NCBI RefSeq assembly: GCF_028583425.1
Contig: NC_072791.1
Coordinates: 13,845,868 to 13,909,867 of the forward strand
DNA: 64,000 bases
From: Eublepharis macularius
Lineage: Eukaryota > Chordata > Lepidosauria > Squamata > Eublepharidae
Direction: 5' to 3'
Position 1 is the first letter of the stretch. Each line of letters opens with the position of its first letter. Made by a program: the position numbers and the translations under genes. Below are positions 36,291 through 49,330 of the stretch, one piece after another. The notes under the pieces are model-generated. The model saw only the letters and a program-made list of their open reading frames with translations, made no database searches and had not been told where the DNA came from.

Positions 36291-37299
36291 TAACCTGTCG
36301 GTTCTCATTTTCTCATCATCATAATCCTGCAGGAGACATTCAGCTCAGGGAAAGTGACTTGATCAATTTCACCAAATGGCAGAGCAGAGATCTGAACCCA
36401 CGACTCTCTGGCCTAAGTCTAAGACACTGTCTGCTAAGCCACTCTCTCTCTTTATATTATCGCTTCTATGGGGCATCCCTAGGGCTAAGGACCAACTCCT
36501 TTCTCCCCCCCTCCTCCATTCACTCACATTTTCTTCTCCCTCCATAGTTTCCCCGTTACCTGAAAATCCACAAACCTATCACGGCCATTGTTAGAGCAAT
36601 GAGAGATAAGCTGTGCTCGGTGGTGTAGCCAGTCTTCTCAGTGCCATAGAAGATGCTCCTGAATCCTCAGGAGTTTTCTTTGGGGCTGGCAGTGGAATTT
36701 CTCTTGGACAACCTTGTTCTGATCCCCAGAGAGGATCAGGTAAGTAGCTGCTGGCAGGTTTCCTTGCAGCGGTGAGCTGTGTGGATCTGCCTACCCTGGG
36801 GGAGAGCAAGTGATGGCCGAGGGGGTACCCCTTCCAGAAGACCCAAAGAAGGTGCCCAGGCTAGAAACTTTTGGTCAATATCCTGTGCAGTGACGGTGTG
36901 CCCATGTTCTCTTGCAGGGAGGAAGGGAGAGGCTCACCTTTGGTGCTTAAAGCAGGTTTCTGCAAACCTCCTGCCAAGCACCGGAATGCACTTTGCATGC
37001 AGCTGCCTCTGAAGGGGATGGGGTAGAAGCCAGAATGGCATTAAACAAATAGTAGTACCGCAAAAATCAGTGGGATGAATTAAAGATGCTGGAGAACAAT
37101 ATTCTAGAAATGAAAACATGGAAATGCCATGCTTTTATTTACCCTTTCCCTGCCAAAATGCTCCTAGAACAGAACGAAAAACACTGGAATGGATATTAAA
37201 GAAATGCTAGTAACCAGCAGGAGCAGAGAACATGCCAAACGGAAGGTGGTGTACCTAAATAACCCTTGATGAGTGTTGATCATTAGCAGTTCTTTGGAT

Positions 37300-37652
37300 T
37301 CTACATCAAGCTGGGTTCAGGAGCAGGGCAGCAGACAATGCTCACCTCCCACCTTCACCTGGTAGGGATCAGGAGCAGAGCAAGAGGCAATTCTTGCCCC
37401 CGCCTTCACTCAGCCCGGATAAGTAGCAAAGCAGAGGACAATGCCCCACCACCTTCACCCAGATAGGATCAGGAGTGGATCAGGTGGCAATTCCTGCTTC
37501 TCGCCTTCACATGGCTGGGATCAAGAGTGGAGCAGGTGGCAATGCCCGCCCGCCACCTTCACCCAGCCAGGATCAGGAGTGGAGCAGGTGGCAATGTGCG
37601 CCCCCTGACCTCACTCAACTGGGATCAGGAGCGAATCAGGGGCCATGCCCAC
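37300..37652 (+). repeat. GC-rich minisatellite, ~50-bp unit, block 1
   Basis: The repeated wording is gggatcaggagtggagcagg, tggcaatgcccgcc and ccttcaccca. The unit length is about 50-54 bp with base changes between units. The solo LTR at 37653-38332 interrupts it; it resumes at 38333. Confidence 0.85.
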
Positions 37653-38332
37653 TGTCCCGATGCAGACTCACACTGGCAGCAGGCAAGGGAAAACTCCCAA
37701 GTTGTCCGAGCAGGGCAGCACCCAGTTCCAAGGTTCAGGCACCAATTGGGCACACTCACAGCTTCAAGTCCAAAGGGGGCTTCCAGAAACACATCCACAG
37801 GAACAGGCCAAGGTCAGGGACAAGAGAATCAGTTCAAAACACAGCAGCAAGGTCAGTAGTAAGCGGACTCGTTGCTTCCACGCAGCCACTCCCTCTTTGG
37901 CTACTTTTAACCCTCACAGTGCTCAGCTGCCTGTGCTACAGCAAGCACCTGCCGGCTGTCTCTGTCCTGCTCCTGCGAGCACTCATCATCACTAACGATG
38001 CTGGGCCGGTGCTGTGCTGCTAGCCTGGCACTGCGCATTCTGGCTTGGAGGGCTCTTCTAGCCCTCCTCTGGCAGCGCTCCCGAGGCTCTGGTGAGGAAG
38101 GGGAAGAGCTGGCCTGCACCTTGCTTTCTGTTGCCAGCCCAGGGCTGGGAAGCTGAGGAACCGATGTGCTGGGACCTGGCTGTGGATCAGTATCTGAGCG
38201 TTCAGGGCCTGCCTCCTCCTGCAGTGCCTCTGCCACTGGCTGTGGATCTGGGTCAGGTTCACCAGCTGCCTCTTCTTCAGAAGAGTCCTCTGAGTCTCTC
38301 TGCTCCGCTGGGCCAGGTTGGTCCATGACACC
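37653..38332 (-). mobile_element. Solo LTR (fossil), same family as 17216-18011
   Basis: About 680 bp, TG...CA-bounded (tgtcccgatg at the left, ccatgaca at the right in plus orientation). The near-identical flanks cccac / cccgc are compatible with a 5-bp target duplication. Read on the minus strand it starts tgtcatgg as the other copy does, and both contain related arginine-rich open text. No internal element sequence adjoins. It lies within the minisatellite. Confidence 0.65.
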
Positions 38333-38640
38333 CGCCCCCCCCTCTTACCCTGGCTGGATTCAGGAGTGGAGCAAGTGGTAATTCCCGCACCCCCTTCACC
38401 TGGTTGGGATCAGGAGTGGAGCAGGTGGCAATGCCCATCCCCTCTCCACCTTCACCTGGCCAGGATCAGGAGGGGAGCTAGTGGCAATGTCCTCCCCTGA
38501 CTTTACCTGGCCAGGATCAGGAGTGGAGCAGTTGACAATGCTTGCTGCTCTGCCTTCAGCTGGATGAGATTAGGAGCAGAGCAGGTGGCAATGCCTGCCC
38601 TCCGTCTTCATCTGTTACCTGAACGGGATTCCTTGCAAGT
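38333..38640 (+). repeat. Minisatellite block 2
   Basis: Continues the ~50-bp unit of block 1 (ggatcaggagtggagcaggt, ggcaatgcccatcc). Confidence 0.85.
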
Positions 38641-38747
38641 AGGGGAATTAGGGGCAAGGAATGGGCTTATGCAAGAGGGGTAACAAGCAGAACCTCCGTT
38701 AATGTTTACGGGGTCCTCTCCCCAAGGAGACTCTCAAGACAGCTATT

Positions 38748-40205
38748 TTTTTTTTTTTTAGAAAATTTTTATTAGGTGAGAATATTAATATACAACTTTC
38801 AAATAGCATCTCATTGTCCTTTCCCCCACCCTTTCCCTCTCCCCCTTTTCCAAGACTTCCAACAGTTTTCCAATCCTATAGCCTAATCCATTCCCAGTCT
38901 GTCCCCTTTTTCTGTAACTCCTTATCGTATGTTTACTTACTCTTTTATTCAACTAAGCCCTATCTATTAACTTCAAAAATATTGTTATAAACTTAAAATC
39001 TATTATATATTACTTTATATTAGCTCCACATATATTTAAATTTAAACTAACTAACAGTCAGATAAAATATCTACTTTAGTAATTCTAACAATATCTATTA
39101 ACTCTAAGTCCACTTACATTTGGGCTAACAATTAGCTAATACTTCACTTCATATGGTAAAGACTCTATCTCTTCTAATAACAAATCCATTCTAATAATTT
39201 TCAAATTGCCATAATTCCCCCTTTACGTCCCACTTCTTTTCTAAATTTGTTTTCAATCTTCCCCAGTCCGTAAAAAATTCCGCTGGATTCTGATCTCTCA
39301 GCTTCCTTGTCATTTTATCCATTTCCGCCATGTACAGCAATTTATGCATCCAATCTTCAATAGTTGGTATTTCTTGCACCTTCCATTTTTGCGCATATAA
39401 AAGTCTTGCTGCCGTCATCATATAAAATAGTAATGTTCGGTATTGAGTAGGAACATCTTCCATGCTTAGGTTCAATAGCAATAGTTCTGGGTTCTTCTTT
39501 ATTTGAATCTGCAATATCTCATTTATTACTTCTATAATATCTCCCCAGAACTGTCTGGCTATTTCACATGTCCACCACATATGATACAATGATCCTTTAT
39601 GCTTTTTACATTTCCAGCATTTATCTGACATGTTAGCATTTCCAAGCGCAATCTTCTTTGGCGTTAAATACCATCTATAGATGATTTTATAAACATTCTC
39701 TTTAATACTGGTACAAGTTGAAATCTTCAATGTAGTTTTCCATAAATATTCCCATGATTCCATTGTTATTTCTTTATGACAATTAATTGCCCACTTCACC
39801 ATCTGTACTTTGACCATCTCATCCTCTGTATACCTCTTCAAAAGTATTTTATAAATTTTAGATATCTTCTTTTTGCTTTCTTGTAGTATAGTCTCTTCCA
39901 ACTCTGAGTTTTCCCATTTAATCCCTTCTTTTGAACAATCCGAATTATAAAGGTCTCTGATCTGTCTATATTGGGACCATCCATAACAAGAAGATAACTC
40001 TTCCTCCGATTTAATTCTTATCATTTTCTGTTCCATAATCAATATCTCTTTATATGGTAAACATTGTTCTTCATTGTAAATAGCTCTCGGATCAATCACT
40101 TCAAACGGTACCACCCAAGAGGGGATGCCTTCACCCAGATATTTTTTATATTTTTTCCAGATCATGAAGAGGCTCCTTCTGATATAATGATGCAAAACCA
40201 TAGAA
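38748..40205 (-). mobile_element. 5'-truncated L1 LINE, 3' end, young
   Basis: The minus frame 39191-40225 (344 codons, open) is the C-terminal part of L1 ORF2: RRSLFMIWKKYKKYLGEGIP, CWKCKKHKGSLYHMWWTCEI with the C-terminal cysteine/histidine motif, and the end LWQFENY. A 3' UTR and T-run (38748 on the plus strand) follow. The 14-bp target duplication tcaagacagctatt is at 38734-38747 and 40206-40219. The uninterrupted frame and exact duplication mark a recent insertion. Confidence 0.95.
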
Positions 40206-40219
40206 TCAAGACAGCTATT

Positions 40220-40805
40220 CTTCAAAGTAAAGAGTAACTTTATTTAAAGGGGAAAATGCATACACACAAGGTAATATGGAATGTTGGCACAGACACACAG
40301 AGTCTTAGAAAATTAGCCAGAGATTGCAATAAAGTGAGGGAGGGGAAGTTTATTTACCAATCCAGAAGAGTGGTTCATGGAGGAAGGAAGCTTCAGACAT
40401 TCTGCATCTTTGACCAGGGAAGTGGGAGCCTCTGAGGGTACTACGCTGGATGAACATGTACAATTTGAGTGTGTCAAAACTCTGGTTTTTATAGGGCATA
40501 TCATGTCCTGAGGCTGGGAAGCCTCTTTTGGCAATTGAGACAAAAGGCCATAACAGTCAGTTCCTGAGAATGACAAAAGTTTGAACATCTCTGGTTGTTG
40601 CCACCAGGGTGCGATAAAAGAGAAACGTTGGGTTTTGCTGTTGCTGGAAGATGAAGCAATTGATTCTTACTATCCCCAGAGCTGGGCAATATTAATCTCC
40701 AGGAAGAAATTTAAACTTATCAATGCTGATTGATGGTCCATCAACTGGAGGATGGGTTGTAAATTATGGAAAGGAGGGGTGATTGAAATGTATGGGGGTG
40801 ACCCA
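40220..40805. other. No gene recognised
   Basis: Minus-strand frames at 40313-40689 have no recognisable domain. Confidence 0.45.
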
Positions 40806-40809
40806 ACTG

Positions 40810-41068
40810 GAGATCCAGTTTGGTGTAGTGGTTAAGAGTGCGGGACTCTAATCTGGAGAGCCGGGTTTGATTCCCCACTCCTCCACTTGAAGCCAGCTGG
40901 GTGACCTTGGGCTAGTCACAGTTCTCTGCAGCTCTCTCAGCCCCTCCCACCTCACAGGGTGATTGTTGTGAGGATAATGATAACATACTTTGTAAACCGC
41001 TCTGAGTGGGCATTAAGTTGTCCTGAAGGGCAGTGTATAAATTGAATGTTATTATTGTTATAATGTTA
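40810..41068 (+). repeat. tRNA-headed SINE, MIR/CORE-like
   Basis: This is the best-preserved copy of the family: ggtgtagtggttaagagtgc, gggtttgattccccactcct, gtgaccttgggctagtcaca, and the tail ggcagtgtataaattgaatg. Confidence 0.9.
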
Positions 41069-41334
41069 TTATCAGAAACTTTTGTTGTCAACAACTGCAT
41101 GTCCATAGCTTGGGGTAGGGGTGAGGGGTAGAAACAATCCCACCCGATTGCTTTGCATTTGCATCTGTATGCTATTTAAACTTCACTCTCCTGGGCAAGA
41201 CTCAATAATTGCTTTGCCCATCCGGCTGGAATGTCTCTGATGCAGATCAATCTGCATTAATTCAAGAGCTCTGTAATTTTATATCACAGGTGGTATTAAA
41301 CATAGTGGAGGCTGGGAACTGCTGCTCACACACC

Positions 41335-42010
41335 GACCAGGATCAGGAGCAGAGCAGGTATCAATGTCTGCCATCCCGCCATCATCCATCAGGGATCAGG
41401 AGCAGTGCAGGTGGCAATGTCTGCCCCTTTTCTCTCCGCTGGGATCAAGAGAGAAGCAGGTGGGAATGCCCGCCCTCCATCTTCACCCAGCCAGGATCAG
41501 GAGCAGAGCAGGTGTAAATGTCTGCCACCACGGCCTTCCCCCGGTCAGAAGCAGAAGTAAAAGCAGCTGGCAATACCCATCCTTCACCTTCACTGGGCCA
41601 GGATCAGGAGTGGAGTAGGTGGCAATGCCTGCCCCCTCTTCACATGGACAAGATTAGGTGCAAAGCAGGTGGCAATGCCCGCCCCCTCTTCACACAAATG
41701 GGATCAGGAGCAGAACCAGTGGTAATGCCATCCCCCACCTTCACCTGGCTGGGATCAGGAGCATAGTATGTGGCACTGCCCCCCCATCACCGTCTGGGAT
41801 CAGGAGCAGTGCAGGTAGCAATGTCCACCCCTCTTCTCTTGTCTGGGATCAAGAGGGGAGCAAGTGGCAATGCCCGCCCTCCGTCTGTACCTGGCCGGGA
41901 TCAGGAGTGGATTAGGTAACAATGCCCATCCCCCACTTTCACCCATCCGGGATCAGGAACGGAGCAGATGGCAATGTCCGCCTCGCTTCACTTAGCTGGA
42001 ATCAGGTGCA
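41335..42010 (+). repeat. Minisatellite block 3
   Basis: About thirteen units of the same ~50-bp repeat as 37300-38640 (gggatcaggagcagagcagg, tggcaatgcccgcc). It is now separated from block 2 by unrelated DNA, the young L1 and a SINE. Confidence 0.87.
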
Positions 42011-42242
42011 GCAATCAACATGAGGGCTCCTCCAGAGCTAATATGAAGGCTATCACAGAAAGACTCCCGCCAACAGAGTAAAAACACAACTTGTATAAAT
42101 TGTATTAATAAATATTTTTTTCTTTTACCTTTTCTTTTTTCTTAAAGAGCATAGTGCTGCAAATGTGTTATTTAAATAACCAATAAATACAATAAATATC
42201 TATACATTCTACAAAACTCTTACTATCAATACATACAATATA

Positions 42243-42541
42243 AAGGTAAAGGTAGTCCTCTGTGCAAGCACCGAGTCATTACTGACCCATAGGGGGACGT
42301 CACATCATGACGTTTTCTTGGCAGACTTTTTATGGGGTGGTTTGCCATTGTCTTCCCCAGTCATCTACACTTTCCCCCCAAGAAACTGGGTACTCATTGT
42401 ACCGACCTTGGAAGGATGGAAGGCTGAGTCAACCTTGAGCCAGCTACCTGAACCTGGCTTCTGCCAGGATCGAACTCAGGTCGTGAGCAGAGATTCGATT
42501 GCAGTACTGCAGCTTACCACTCGGTGCCACAGGGCTCCTTA
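42243..42541 (-). repeat. tRNA-headed SINE, second family, reverse
   Basis: Reverse complement of the family at 13173-13478: caagcaccgagtcattactg at the left, box regions ggatcgaactcaggtcgtga and cttaccactcggtgccacag at the right. Confidence 0.88.
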
Positions 42542-42544
42542 ACA

Positions 42545-43376
42545 TACAATATAAACATACACTTATGAGTAACAAAGTACACACAATGGTTCACATAAAG
42601 AAGAAATAGTTCCTTTTTGGCACAATGTCCATAGATCCGAATAGTGAAAAAGTATCACAAAGGAATCCACTAAGGTAAGTAAGCAAACATCATTCTGTTC
42701 TTGAGTGTCTTAATCATTGTTCTTTCTTTTTTGCAGATGAATATGCTACCGACAGGAGTGGATTCTTCCAGAGAAATAGCAGTATTCTTGTTTATAATCT
42801 TGCTGTTGTAGGGCGGAGCCTAACGGGCATTGCCAGCATACCTTTTTCCCAATTTCATCATCAAACTTTCTCAAAGGCTCCTCAGTCCTAAAATCCACTG
42901 TAATAGAATATTTTTAAACAATGAAATAAGTATTTGTTTTTTCTTTACTACAAAACCTTATAGTATGAAGTGCTGAATCACGTACAGCATTGCCAACATT
43001 CAGTCTCATGTCACCAATTTGGTAAAAGTCTGACAGTTTGTTTCTGTTGAGGGCGTACTGTTTTTCCCACACTCGGTATAAAGCGAGTGTGGGAAAAGCA
43101 GAATCCAATGGGAAGCTGCTGAATTGGAATTCAAATGAAAATTTGACTCAATCAGACTTGGATTGAATAGACTCTGGATGGTTATCTCATTATCAGAAGT
43201 GGATAATGAGGCAAGCATTCAGGCATTCCATTCAGATTCAGCTATGGAGGGGAGGGGTCACACCCAGCCAGGACTGGGCACTCCACCTATTTCATGAGTT
43301 TTTGCAACTGATTTGCATCTACTTCCCCCTCCCCTCCCCACCTATATATCTCTGGCCAGTTTCTTCATACCCTCCA
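42545..43376. other. No gene recognised
   Basis: AT-rich. It includes a short hairpin near 43065-43098 (cccacactcg / cgagtgtggg). The part from about 43100 may belong to the same interspersed repeat as the element that follows. Confidence 0.45.
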
Positions 43377-43502
43377 TGCATCTGACGAGAACTGTGATTC
43401 TCGAAAGCTTATGCTACAATAAAGTTAGTTAGTCTTAAAGGTGCTACTGGACTCTACTATTTTGCGACTACAGACTAACATGGCTAACTCCTCTGGATCT
43501 CT
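43377..43502 (+). repeat. Hammerhead-cored repeat, 3' end copy
   Basis: Reads CTGACGA (43382-43388), a shortened stem, GAAA (43403-43406), gcttatgctacaataaag, ttaaaggtgctactggactc and cagactaacatggctaactc. The most complete 3' end of the family in the window. Confidence 0.75.
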
Positions 43503-44240
<738 letters not shown>

Positions 44241-44987
44241 TTAAGGTTCCCTCTGCGATGGGTGAGCTACAATCTCTGCAGAGCTCTTTTTGAGTCAATA
44301 CTTGGCATAAGGCTGCCAGAATCCAGGCTTCAGTATCTGAATTTGATCACCTTTGAACGCAAGAAGCAGCACGAACAACCCAAAAAGAACAAAGAAGGTA
44401 AAGATGGCTATCTATTTTAGGGACTAAAAAATAAAAGGAAAAAAATTAAAAAGTGAAAGTAATTTATGGAGGTGGTTGCAGATAAGCAGAAGGAAGTTAA
44501 AAGAAATTTAAGAGAATTTGGTGTAAATTAAGGCATTAAAGAAGGAAAATCAAGATTGTTTACACATACCTGTGGTTTCTCTGTTGATAATGACGGTGAG
44601 AAAGGGGATGGAGCGTGGAAGAAAAAGCGGAGCAAACATTGTGAGACTGAGAAAGAAATATAGGACTGTGAATTCCTGCCTAGAGAGGAGCTACTACTGG
44701 ATGTTGTTAAGGAAGTGGTGAGACCACGGAAGAGGAAGTGGAGGAATATCGCGAAATTGTGGAGGTGAGAGGAGAACAGGAAGTGATCAGCCGCCATTTT
44801 TGGAAGGGAAGTAGAGAAGAAGTGAATTAACCATAGAGAAATTGCGCCTGACATCTTGGTGAGGTTAATTTTAAGAAATTGTTAAAATAAAAAATAAGAA
44901 AAAGGAAATAAGAAAATAAGACAAACGATTGGACTAAGAGGACACTGATTGACGGGATAAAAGAAGAAAACACGGTCAACTTTAAAG

Positions 44988-45810
44988 ATGGAGCTAAGAA
45001 ATAGAGCCGCGACTTGGAGTGGTGCCAAGGTCAGTCCAAGGATGGCAAAAAAAGCAGAAAAGGAGAAGCAAGAATGGCAGACCGCGATGGATGTGTTAGA
45101 GAAGAAAATGTTGGAAGGTAATAAGGAAATATGCCAAAAGATGGAAGAAAATTTTGAAAAATTGACTAAATATATGAAAGAGTTGATAAAGGCAGAGGTG
45201 ACAGAGTTAACCAAGAATATAGAGGAAATGGAAAAAGGAACTGCAATCAACAACGCAAACAGTACAAGAGGTGGAACAAAAGACCAGTAACTTAAAAGAA
45301 GAAAATCAAAAACTTCAAGAGCGTGTGGCAGTGATGGATTACAAAGTGACGGAGAACCAGCTGAGATTTAGGGGAGTGCTGGAGTCTGCAGTGCAAAATG
45401 TACAAGAACAAATAGTGGGCGTACTGGCAGAGTTCTTAGGGAAACAACCAGAGGAGATAGATGTAAATTTGGATTTGGTATACAGAGTGAACTCCGTCTA
45501 TGCAGAACAGAAGAATTTACCGAGAGATGTAATTGTACAATTGACAACTAAAAGAATTAAAGAAGAAATTTTGAGAAAGCACTATGCAGATCCTCTTGAA
45601 ATAGAAGGGAGTAGAATCAGAATTATGAAAGAACTACCCAGGAAGATATTGCAAGAACGCAAGAAATATAGAGAACTGACAGAAAAGTTGAGAGAGAAGA
45701 GCATTAGGTACAGATGGGAAATACCAGAAGGTCTGAGTTTCTACTTTCAATCTACAAGAGTCAGCATTAAGACAAAGCAGGAAATGACAATGTTCCTAAT
45801 AGATAACTGA
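44988..45810 (+). pseudogene. L1 ORF1 (RNA-binding protein), one frameshift
   Basis: ORF1p of the split L1, the nucleic-acid chaperone that packages L1 RNA. The first part, 44988 to about 45237 (MELRNRAATWSGAKVSPRMA), contains a long charged coiled-coil. The frame changes within the purine run near 45231-45240 and continues to 45810, with EENQKLQERVAVMDYKVTEN and the RRM/C-terminal-domain text NVNLDLVYRVNS-like region, and RELTEKLREKSIRYRWEIPE. The length (about 274 codons) is at the short end for vertebrate L1 ORF1p. A single shift is the only break I see. Confidence 0.88.
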
Positions 45811-48506
45811 AAAGACTTTGCAGGAGCTACCAAAAAGTAATACTATGGAGTACAAATTGATTTCTTGGAATGTTAATGGACTGAATTCACCCCAGAAATG
45901 CAAATTAATTTTTCATTGGCTAAAGAAGCAAAAATGTAATATTATATGCTTACAAGAAACACATATTAAAGAACAGGGTAAGAAATTTTTAAAAAACTGA
46001 TAGTTGGGAAAAGAATTTTTGGCATCTGCAAAAGAAAAGAAAAGAGGGATTGTGATATATGTAAAGCAAGAATTAGACCCTAAAATGATTTTCAGAGATA
46101 AAGATGGAAGATATTTGGTGGTAGAAATAATGTTGAACTCCAAGAAAACTTTGGTTTTAGGAGTATATGCACCTAATGGTGCTAAAGATGGTTTCTATAA
46201 AGAAATAATTCAAAATTTAGATCAATATTCATATGATCAGATAATGATGATGGGAGATTTTAATGGAGTCGTTAATTTGCAATTAGACAAACAGCAAAAG
46301 AAAATACAAAGACAAGTAGGGAAACTACCCAAATCTTTTTTTGATTTAGTAAAACAGGAAATATGGAAGATATCTGGAGAAAATGGAACCCCAAGTTAAA
46401 AGACTTTACTTACTACTCTGCAAGACATCAGTCTTTTTCAAGAATAGACATGATCTGGACTACAAAGGACATAAGTTTATTGACAAAAAAATAGAGGTGA
46501 TGTCAAAGGTGAGTTCTGATCATAATCCGATGATGTGGAAAGCTTCGATGGGATATAGAAAATTTAGATGGAGATTGAATGAAGATTTATTTCAGAGTCA
46601 AGAGAAAGTGGACTATATTCAAAAGGAAACAAAGTATTTTTTTCAATATAACATGGGGAAAGAGGTGCCAATACATACGGTTTAGGATGCTTATAAAGCA
46701 GTGATCAGGAGAAACCTGATCACCTTGAATAGCAAAGAAAGAAAAAATAGGGAAAAGAAATTCCTGGAGATCCAAGAGAAAATAACCAAAAAGGAACTGG
46801 AGTTAAAGAAAAAAAACAGGGAAGAAAAAAATAATACAAGAAATTAGGATATTACAGAGACAGTTAGGGGCTTTTGTGAATAAAGAATTGGAATGGAAGC
46901 TAAAGAGTTTACAGCAAAAAACTTTTGAAGGAGCAAATAAGACAGGGAAATATTTAGCCTGGCAATTGAAGAAAAAAAGGGGAAAAAATAATTGGCAAAA
47001 TAGTTGAAGATGGAAAAGAAGTAATGGAACATCAAGGTATAAAGAGAGTAATCTATAAGTATTATGCCAAACTATTTCAAAAAAAGATAATTAACATGGA
47101 AAAAATAGATCGGCATTTGGACAAGGCGAAATTACCTAAGATTTCAGACACTATGAAGGCAACTTTAAATAATCCAATTACTGAAGAGGAAATTTTAGAA
47201 GCCATAGAGGCAACAAAAACAGGGAAAGCACCGGGCCCAGATGGAATTTCAGCTAAATTTTTATAAAATATTGAAAAAAGACTTGGTGCAAATTTTGAAA
47301 AAGTTGATGAATGAGATAATGAAGAAAGAAGGACTACCAAACACATGGAACGAAGCAAGTATCTCATTGATCCCAAAGGAGACACAATATTTAACAAATG
47401 TTAAAAGTTATAGGCCCATTTCTCTGTTAAACAATGATTATAAAATTTTCGCAAGAGTTTTAACGGAAAGGCTGAAGATATTTTTAATGGACTTTGTGGG
47501 AGAAGAACAAGCCAGATTCTTACCTAATAGACAAATAAGAGATAATTTGAGAGTTGTTATGGACACTATAGAATATTATGATAAGCACCCTGAAAAGGAG
47601 GTGGGCTTTTTGTTCGCAGATGTGGAGAAGGCTTTTGACAATTTAAATTGGGATTTTATGTTTTTAACAATGGAAAGATGGGACTAGGGCAAGAATTTAT
47701 AGAAGCCATAAAAGCTATTTACAAGGATCAAAAAGCGACACTATGTATAAATAATGACTTAACAGAAAAATTTGAGGTAAGAAAAGGTACAAGACAAGGA
47801 TGTCCACTTTCACCTTTGTTGTTTGTTATGGTTTTGGAAATACTGTTAAGACAGATAAGAGACGATTATAGTATTAAAGGCATAAGACTTAAAGGTTTCT
47901 CTTATACATTCAGAGCATTTGCAGATGATGTGATGTTTATTATTGAAGATCCAGTCCAGACATTACCATTATTATTAAATAAGATTAAAGAATTTGGAGA
48001 TCTGGCAGGTTTTTATATTAACAAATCAAAATCTAAATTGCTCTGTAAAAATATGATGAAAAAGAAACAAGTGGAGTTAATGAATGTTATGGAGTGTGAA
48101 GTGGTTCAAAAAACAAAATATTTGGGAACAGAATTAACAATGAAAATTATAGATTTATTTAAGAATAATTATGAAAAACTGTGGTCGCAATTAGAAAGAG
48201 ACATGGTAAAGTGGAACAAACTGAATTTGTCACTGTTGGGGCGTACATCAGTTGTAAAAATGAATGTGTTACCAAGAGTGATGTTCTTGTTGCAAAACAT
48301 CCCAATTGTAAAAGACAAAAAGCACTTTGATAAATGGCACAGGAAATTATCAGAGTTTGTGTGGGCAGGGATAAAGCCAAGAGTTAAGATGAAAGTGTTA
48401 TGTGATGCAAAAGAAAGGGGCGGATTACAACTACCAAATTTGAGACTATATCATGAAGCGATGTTTAACACGGTTAAGAGACTGGGTAAATTTATCCAAC
48501 TACAAG

Positions 48507-48680
48507 TAGGGATGTGCGTTTCGGCATTCTGAATGCCGAAAGAATGCCGAAACAAAAGTGTTTCGGCATTCTTCAAGAATCCCGAAACGTTTCGGGGAAT
48601 GCCGAAACGTTTCGGGATTGCCGAAAGAAAAACCCGAAACGTTTCGGGATTCTTTCGGCATTCTTTCGGCATTCGAGAAT
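48507..48680. repeat. Left terminal and subterminal repeats of the hAT element
   Basis: After the terminal inverted repeat come many copies of ttcggcattc / gaatgccgaa and cgaaacgtttcggg in both orientations. The right end (61610-61769) has the same words (cccgaaagaatgccgaa, ttgtttcggcattcgg). Subterminal short repeats are the usual transposase-binding sites of hAT elements. Confidence 0.85.
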
Positions 48681-48689
48681 CGCCATTTT

Positions 48690-48910
48690 GATTTTGCTAG
48701 CCGTTTGCCTTAGCAAGCGGCTAGCAAAATCCTGCTGGAAGCAAAGGCTTCCTGCAGGCTCTTAGAAGAGGGGAGGGGGGGAGAAGGAGTGAATCACTCA
48801 CTCCTTCTGTCACCCCCCACCCCTCTTGCAAAGGAGGATAGGGAATCCTGCTTTGCCTTGCAAATGCAAGGTGCAAGCATTGCATTGCACTTTGCATTTG
48901 CAAAGCAGCA
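48690..48910. repeat. Hairpins in the left arm of the hAT element
   Basis: Inverted repeats gctagccgtttgc / gcaagcggctagc at 48697-48727, and tgctttgccttgcaaatgca / tgcatttgcaaagca at about 48849-48907. Their function is unknown. Confidence 0.7.
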
Positions 48911-49129
48911 GAGATTCCCGCCAAAACTAACAGGTAGGGGAGGGGGAGCAGGAGGAGGGTGGCTCTTGGAGTGTGGGTGGGGAAAGGCAGGGGACTGGGG
49001 ACTTTAGGAGTCACCAATCCCACTGCTGCATTCTCATGCCAGCCAATAGATTTAAATCTTTGGCTGAGGCTGCAGCAGGGGATTTAAATTTGGAGCAAGA
49101 CTGTCTGGAACACTTCTGTTGCTGCTGCT

Positions 49130-49232
49130 GCTGAGCTGTGACCGAGAGAGGAGAAGAAGAGAGACTGCACCTGGAGCCTGGAGGACATCTGCCTGGAGGA
49201 TCAACTGTGCTGGACATCCTGAGAGGACACCT
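49130..49232 (+). promoter_or_regulatory. Possible untranslated first exon of the transposase transcript
   Basis: GC-rich leader ending GGACACCTG|GTAGGC, a plausible donor. It shares words (tggaggatcaac, gctggacatc) with later exon-like segments ending at 52621 (GTGGACTG|GTAGGG) and 53124. Inference from splice signals only; no transcript was seen. Confidence 0.4.
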
Positions 49233-49330
49233 GGTAGGCCTTTTTAAAATTTTTGTAAATTTTTTTGATGCTGGGCAATGTGCTGCTGTGGCCTGCCTCT
49301 GCAAAAAGGTGTTGCAGTTTATTCTTGGCA

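Larger units (their letters stand above)
31640..37270. repeat. Segmental duplication unit B (5' half with flank)
   Basis: It is collinear with unit A and, from 33930 on, with unit C. Landmarks: the agcaagcagaaaggctccac block at 32535, gagagtcccagagatgctgg at 33580, tgttcactgcttacctcttt near 35225 and gcaaacctcctgccaagcac at 36963. The stretch 32690-33300 (purine-rich at 32990-33160) holds no recognised gene. Confidence 0.8.

Noticed and set aside
37907-38326. 139-codon acidic/proline-rich ORF on the minus strand
   Set aside because: Lies within the LTR fossil and resembles text in the other LTR copy; not a host gene.
37300-38640. CRISPR-like array
   Set aside because: The direct repeats are contiguous ~50-bp minisatellite units without unique spacers, in vertebrate DNA.
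39191-40225. 344-codon open frame as a host gene
   Set aside because: It is the L1 ORF2 C-terminus within a truncated L1 with target duplication and poly-A.
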